Source: Nipponacmea schrenckii
Taxonomy: Eukaryota; Mollusca; Gastropoda; Lottiidae
Length of the DNA stretch: 64,000 nucleotides
Direction of reading: 5' to 3'
NCBI GenBank assembly: GCA_030562195.1
Contig: CM060200.1
Span: 1 to 64,000, forward strand
Shown here one piece after another: positions 53,901 through 59,900 of the stretch; the first letter of the stretch is position 1, and each line of letters begins with the position of its first letter. The notes under the pieces were generated by a model. That model saw only the letters and a list, made by a program, of their open reading frames with translations, searched no databases and was not told where the DNA came from. The translations under genes were made by a program, and so were the position numbers.

Positions 53901-56900
53901 GTAAACTGTTTGATACACCTATAATAGATATAAATTTATTTTGTTGAACTGTGATTCTATATTTGTGTTATAGACTAATATTTTAATTTTATCCTTACCT
54001 TTGGACCTCTTAGTACTGGTTTGTCACATGTGATGCTCCTGGTACCCAAGGTCTAGTAAAAAGCCTCTTAGTAGTGGGTTACATTAGTTCTAGTACATGT
54101 AAGGGTCTAGTAAACAGTAAGGAGAGAATATCACATATGGCATGGTTAACATAGATTATTGCTAATGTGATAAAGGACTTCTATAATATTGTTTAACTCA
54201 GTCTCAGGTAACCCCTGTGGTGTTCTTAGTATCCATTGGAAACATTAATACATATCAGTACCCCAGGGATCTATATCAGTACCCCAGGGATGTATACCAG
54301 CACCCCAGGGATGTATACCTGTACCCCAGGGATGTATACCAGCACCCCAGGGATGTATTCCTGTACCCCAGGGATGTATATCAGTACCCCAGGGATCTAT
54401 ACTATACCTTTAACAAAGCAACTGAAGAAGATCCTAGAGATATTTCTACGTAAATATTTAAACTCCTGAACAGCTTCGGACCAACTTTCTTTCTGCTTGG
54501 CATCTAGTGTCATATAACCCCATTTATAATTAGTAGAATCATCTTTATCTTCTTTCACTGTATCTTCATTCTCCATCAGAGTGGTGAATCGATTTCGAGG
54601 ACTAATTGGGCATTTTCCATACTTATCAGAACAATCAGAAACATCAAAAGTCATATCTTCATATTCATCTTCTGGAAGTTGGAAGTCCATTCGATGTATC
54701 AGGGAATGAGAGATGTAATATTCACTACAAGTATAGACATAGATAGGTACAACTAGAGGACCATCTCGTGGCTGTATAGATGTGGTGTTGATCCATTCTG
54801 CTACATCTTCTTCCTTTGAAGATGAGACTGAACTTGGGTCTTCTGAATCAAGTCGTTTTAATTCTGGTATTTTATGTTCTTCTTCTGCCTCTTCTGACTG
54901 ATGATCAGAGACGTGCCCTGTTTCATTATCTGATTGTGTTTCTAATAAACTGATGTTATCATCTATATCATCTGGATCTTCACCATGATTAATCTTTGGA
55001 TCAGGTTTATCATTGATTGGATCAGGTTGTGGGTGTAATTTGGGTTGATGTTTTTCAGAAGTTGGGGTGGGAGAATCTGGTTTAGAAATTTCCACATCAT
55101 TCAGTAACAGCAGATCATCAAAAGATGCTGGAATAAAGGTCAAGGACAGAATTCCAGAATCAGAGGCTTTGGCAAAACATTTCCATTTAGGAATAGGTAA
55201 TGATGGTGTAGCTTCTGCCTCAATGCTAGAATTGGTTCGTTCGAAACTTGGTGCTTTGGTTTCTCGCTCCTCATGCCGGTCTGGTGTCATAGGAGATTCA
55301 TATCCCTCACAATCATCCATTAAAATATCAATATTCTCCTCCTTCTGACATTCTGGGACAAAACGGCCATATTTAAACGGTAACGGATGAAGAGTTAAAT
55401 CTCTTTCTCGATTCTGCAGAATTTCCAAGAACTTAGTACATTCTTCGGTTGTCAAGGGAACTTGTCTATCATGCTGATCAGATAAATCTTCCATCAGAAA
55501 TTCAAAGAGAATATTATTTGGTGCTTTCTTGATGTTTGGATCTTTCATTCTACCTGAATCTAAAATATAAAATTCAAATAAAGGATTGAATAATGTTAGG
55601 TGTTTTTAGTTTAGTCAGTCAATATTAGATAGCAAGATATTAGATAGCAAGATATTAGATAGCAAGTTATTAGATGGCAAGATATTAGCTAGCAAGTTAT
55701 TAGATAGCAAGTTATTAGATAGCAAGTTATTAGATAGCAAGTTATTAGATAGCAAGTTATTAGATGGCAAGATATTAGCTAGCAAGTTATTAGATAGCAA
55801 GTTATTAGCTAGCAAGATATTAGATAGCAAGTTATTAGCTAGCAAGTTATTAGATAGCAAGTTATTAGATAGCAAGATATTAGCTAGCCAGTTATTGGAT
55901 GGCAAGATATTAGATAGCAAGATATTAGCTAGATAGTTATTGGATGCAAGTTATTAGATAGCAAGTTATTAGCTAGCAAGTTATTAGCTAGCAAGTTATT
56001 AGCTGCAAGTTATTAGATAGCAAGTTATTGGATGGCAAGTTATTGCTAGCAAGTTATTAGATAGCAAGATATTAGCTAGCAAGATTGAAGAGTTATAGAT
56101 AGCAAGTTATTAGATAGCAAGTTATTAGCTAGCAAGTTATTAGATAGCAAGTTATTGGATGGCAAGATATTAGCTAGCAAGTTATTAGATAGCAAGATAT
56201 TAGCTAGCAAGTTATTAGATAGCAAGTTATTAGATAGCAAGATATTAGCTAGCAAGTTATTAGATAGCAAGTTATTGGATGGCAAGATATTAGCTAGCAA
56301 GTTATTAGATAGCAAGATATTAGCTAGCAAGTTATTAGATAGCAAGTTATTAGATAGCAAGATATTAGCTAGCAAGATATTAGCTAGCAAGTTATTAGAT
56401 AGCAAGATATTAGCTAGCAAGTTATTGGATGGCAAGATATTAGCTAGCAAGTTATTGGATGGCAAGATATTAGCTAGCAAGTTATTGGATGGCAAGATAT
56501 TAGCTAGCAAGTTATTAGATAGCAAGTTATTAGATAGCAAGATATTAGCTAGCAAGTTATTAGATAGCAAGATATTAGCTAGCAAGTTATTGGATGGCAA
56601 GATATTAGCTAGCAAGTTATTGGATGGCAAGATATTAGCTAGCAAGTTATTGGATGGCAAGATATTAGCTAGCAAGTTATTGGATGGCAAGATATTAGCT
56701 AGCAAGTTATTGGATGGCAAGATATTAGCTAGCAAGTTATTAGATAGCAAGATATTAGCTAGCAAGTTATTGGATGGCAAGATATTAGCTAGCAAGTTAT
56801 TGGATGGCAAGATATTAGCTAGCAAGTTATTGGATGGCAAGATATTAGCTAGCAAGTTATTGGATGGCAAGATATTAGCTAGCAAGTTATTGGATGGCAA

Positions 56901-59900
56901 GATATTAGCTAGCAAGTTATTGGATGGCAAGATATTAGCTAGCCAGTTATTGGATGGCAAGATATTAGCTGGCAAGTTTTTAGGGCAAGATATTACTAGC
57001 AAGTTATTGGATGGCAAGTTATTAGGATGGCAAGTTATTAGCTAGCAAGTTATTAGCTAGCAAGTTATTAGATAGCAAGATATTAGCTAGCAAGTTATTA
57101 GATAGCAAGATATTAGCTAGCAAGTTATTGGATGGCAAGTTATTGGATGGCAAGATATTAGCTAGCAAGTTATTGGATGGCAAGATATTAGCTAGCAAGT
57201 TATTGGATGGCAAGATATTAGCTAGCAAGTTATTGGATGGCAAGATATTAGCTAGCAAGTTATTGGATGGCAAGATATTAGCTAGCAAGTTATTGGATGG
57301 CAAGATATTAGCTAGCCAGTTATTGGATGGCAAGATATTAGCTAGCAAGTTATTGGATGGCAAGATATTAGCTAGCAAGTTATAGATGAAGATATTAGCT
57401 AGCAAGTTATTGGATGGCAAGATATTAGCTAGCAAGTTATTGGATGGCAAGATATTAGCTAGCAAGTTATTGGATGGCAAGATATTAGCTAGCAAGTTAT
57501 TGGATGGCAAGATATTAGCTAGCAAGTTATTGGATGGCAAGATATTAGCTAGCAAGTTATTGGATGGCAAGATATTAGCTAGCAAGTTATTGGATGGCAA
57601 GATATTAGCTAGCAAGTTATTGGATGGCAAGATATTAGCTAGCAAGTTATTGGATGGCAAGATATTAGCTAGCAAGTTATTGGATGGCAAGATATTAGCA
57701 GCCAGTTATTGGATGGCAAGATATTAGATGGCAAGATATTAGCTAGCCAGTTATTGGATTGCAAGATATTAGCTAGCTTATGTAGTAATCTGTTATTTCA
57801 AATTAAGCTCATAAAATTTTTGGATTGAAAATAGAAACACCAATAAGAGCAAACCAAAATATTCATTTTCATCTGAGTCACAGAGTTTCTATAAGATCCT
57901 CCTTTCTCACCAAAACACTAAAATATATACAGAAAGGTTTGACTAAGGATCAAGGATACCAATGAACCTAAGATCATACATGATTGCACAAAATTGTTTC
58001 AATTTTCAGACTGAATAGCCAATATATCTTACTGTCCATAATAAATGTTGAAAAGAGAAGTTCAGCTTGTTGACTCCATGGTAACAAGGAGAGTAAATCA
58101 AACGGGAACGGGATAGACTGAGGTTCCGAATCATCTTTACTCCCGTCTGGTGTGGAGGCTGATTTCTTTAATGGTGAACCAAAACTCAGTAGACCGTTCG
58201 ACGAACTGAAGAACAAAAACATAAAAATTACATAAGGTTTATATTCCATGAAAATTTTATTGATAATCTCTTGGAATTATCTAGAGATGTAAGAATATTT
58301 CTATACTATAAAATTGTATCTAGTTATATATGATTCGACTTATTATATACTAGATATATACTTCATCAATATTCTTTAAAACTTAAATACTGGTACTGTC
58401 CAGCATCTTACCTGGTACCTGTTCTGTTTAGTTCCTCAGCATCTACGTTGGGAACAGCTATTTTATTTTCACACAGATAAACCAGGTGTTCGTAGGTGAT
58501 TAAACTAGATATACATTCATAATCCACAGGGAAAAACTGGAAATAAAAAATTATACATATTTACAATAATTACAACACAATATCATACACATCTATTTAC
58601 AATAATTACAACACAATATCATACACATCTATTCACAATAATTACAACACAATATCATACACATCTATTTACAATAATTACAACACAATATCATACACAT
58701 CTATTCACAATAATTACAACACAATATCATACACATCTATTCACAATAATTACAACACAATATCATACACATCTATTCACAATAATTACAACACAATATC
58801 ATACACATCTATTCACAATAATTACCAGAATTTATCTTAATACAGTCAGAGATTGACTCCAGATATTTATTGAGAGAAGAAGATGATGAAGAAGTGCCAA
58901 TTGATGTATTGAATTTAAAACAATGAATCTTGGTACTAACTATGAGTTATGAAGATTTGGTTATGAACTGTTTTGTTTCTGATTATGTTAAACTAAGAAA
59001 CTTCCATTATCATTATTAATATATAGGCTACATACATCATTCTTACATAAAACATTTCTATAAGCTAGCACCAGTTTAAATATGATCTTACCAGTATATA
59101 TTTTGATGTAGAGAGTGATAGTACAGAGTCTTGTGGTGGTTATGTGTCAGGAAGATTAAGCTATGAACAGTAATCATGTTAAATGTCTAGGGGTGGTTGA
59201 ATATTTCTAGTTTTATACCTGACTAATGTTGAAGAGTGAAATTAAAGGTAGTTAATTGGTATTAGTTATTTCAGTTCAAATTAACATCATTATACCCTTG
59301 AAATGTCTTCACCCCTGATTTCTAATTGTTACCCTGATCCCCTGTTAAACTGTATTTTGATATTATTGATTATTTTCAGCCTCAGTATCAATTTGAAAAC
59401 CAATCACACACCTCAATTTCTTTCTCTATATGTTAATCTTTCTGTGTTTCTGAGTTGTCATCACCCTACCCAGTTTTTCTAATTTTTACTCCGATCCCTG
59501 TAATAAGTCAACCAGCATCAAAACAGACTTTCTAATTATACTCAGAACTCTTTTAAATAGTGTTATAGCCTACAATCCTGCTGTCATTCATTGATGAATG
59601 GTTGGTATTTTCTGGGATGATTATAGATTATATTCAATCTGCTTCAATATAGATTTAAATACAGACTGCCAGACCCTACCAGACCCTACCACACCCTAGT
59701 GACTAGTCTAATCTCTAGACACCTCCTGATAACGTAATTCACCTCATCTCAGGCCTAGAGTTATTTACCTTGGTTTGTTTGACTGTTATATAATTATAGG
59801 CCTAGAGTTATTTACCTTAGTGTGTTTGACTGTTATATAATTATAGGCCTAGAGTTATTTACCTTGGTTTGTTTGACTGTTATATAAGTATAGGCCTAGA

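Noticed and set aside
54217..54469. Two plus-strand frames (YPRDVYQ, PGMYTSTPG)
   Set aside because: 21-base array opposite the exon 4 donor.
55615..57727. Large open frames on both strands (SNNLLANILP, DGKILASKLL)
   Set aside because: A 30-base repeat keeps frames open on both strands at once, inside an SZT2 intron.
58846..58926. Plus-strand acidic stretch SEIDSRYLLREEDDEEVPID ending in TGA
   Set aside because: Short, no partner exons on the plus strand, lies inside an SZT2 intron.
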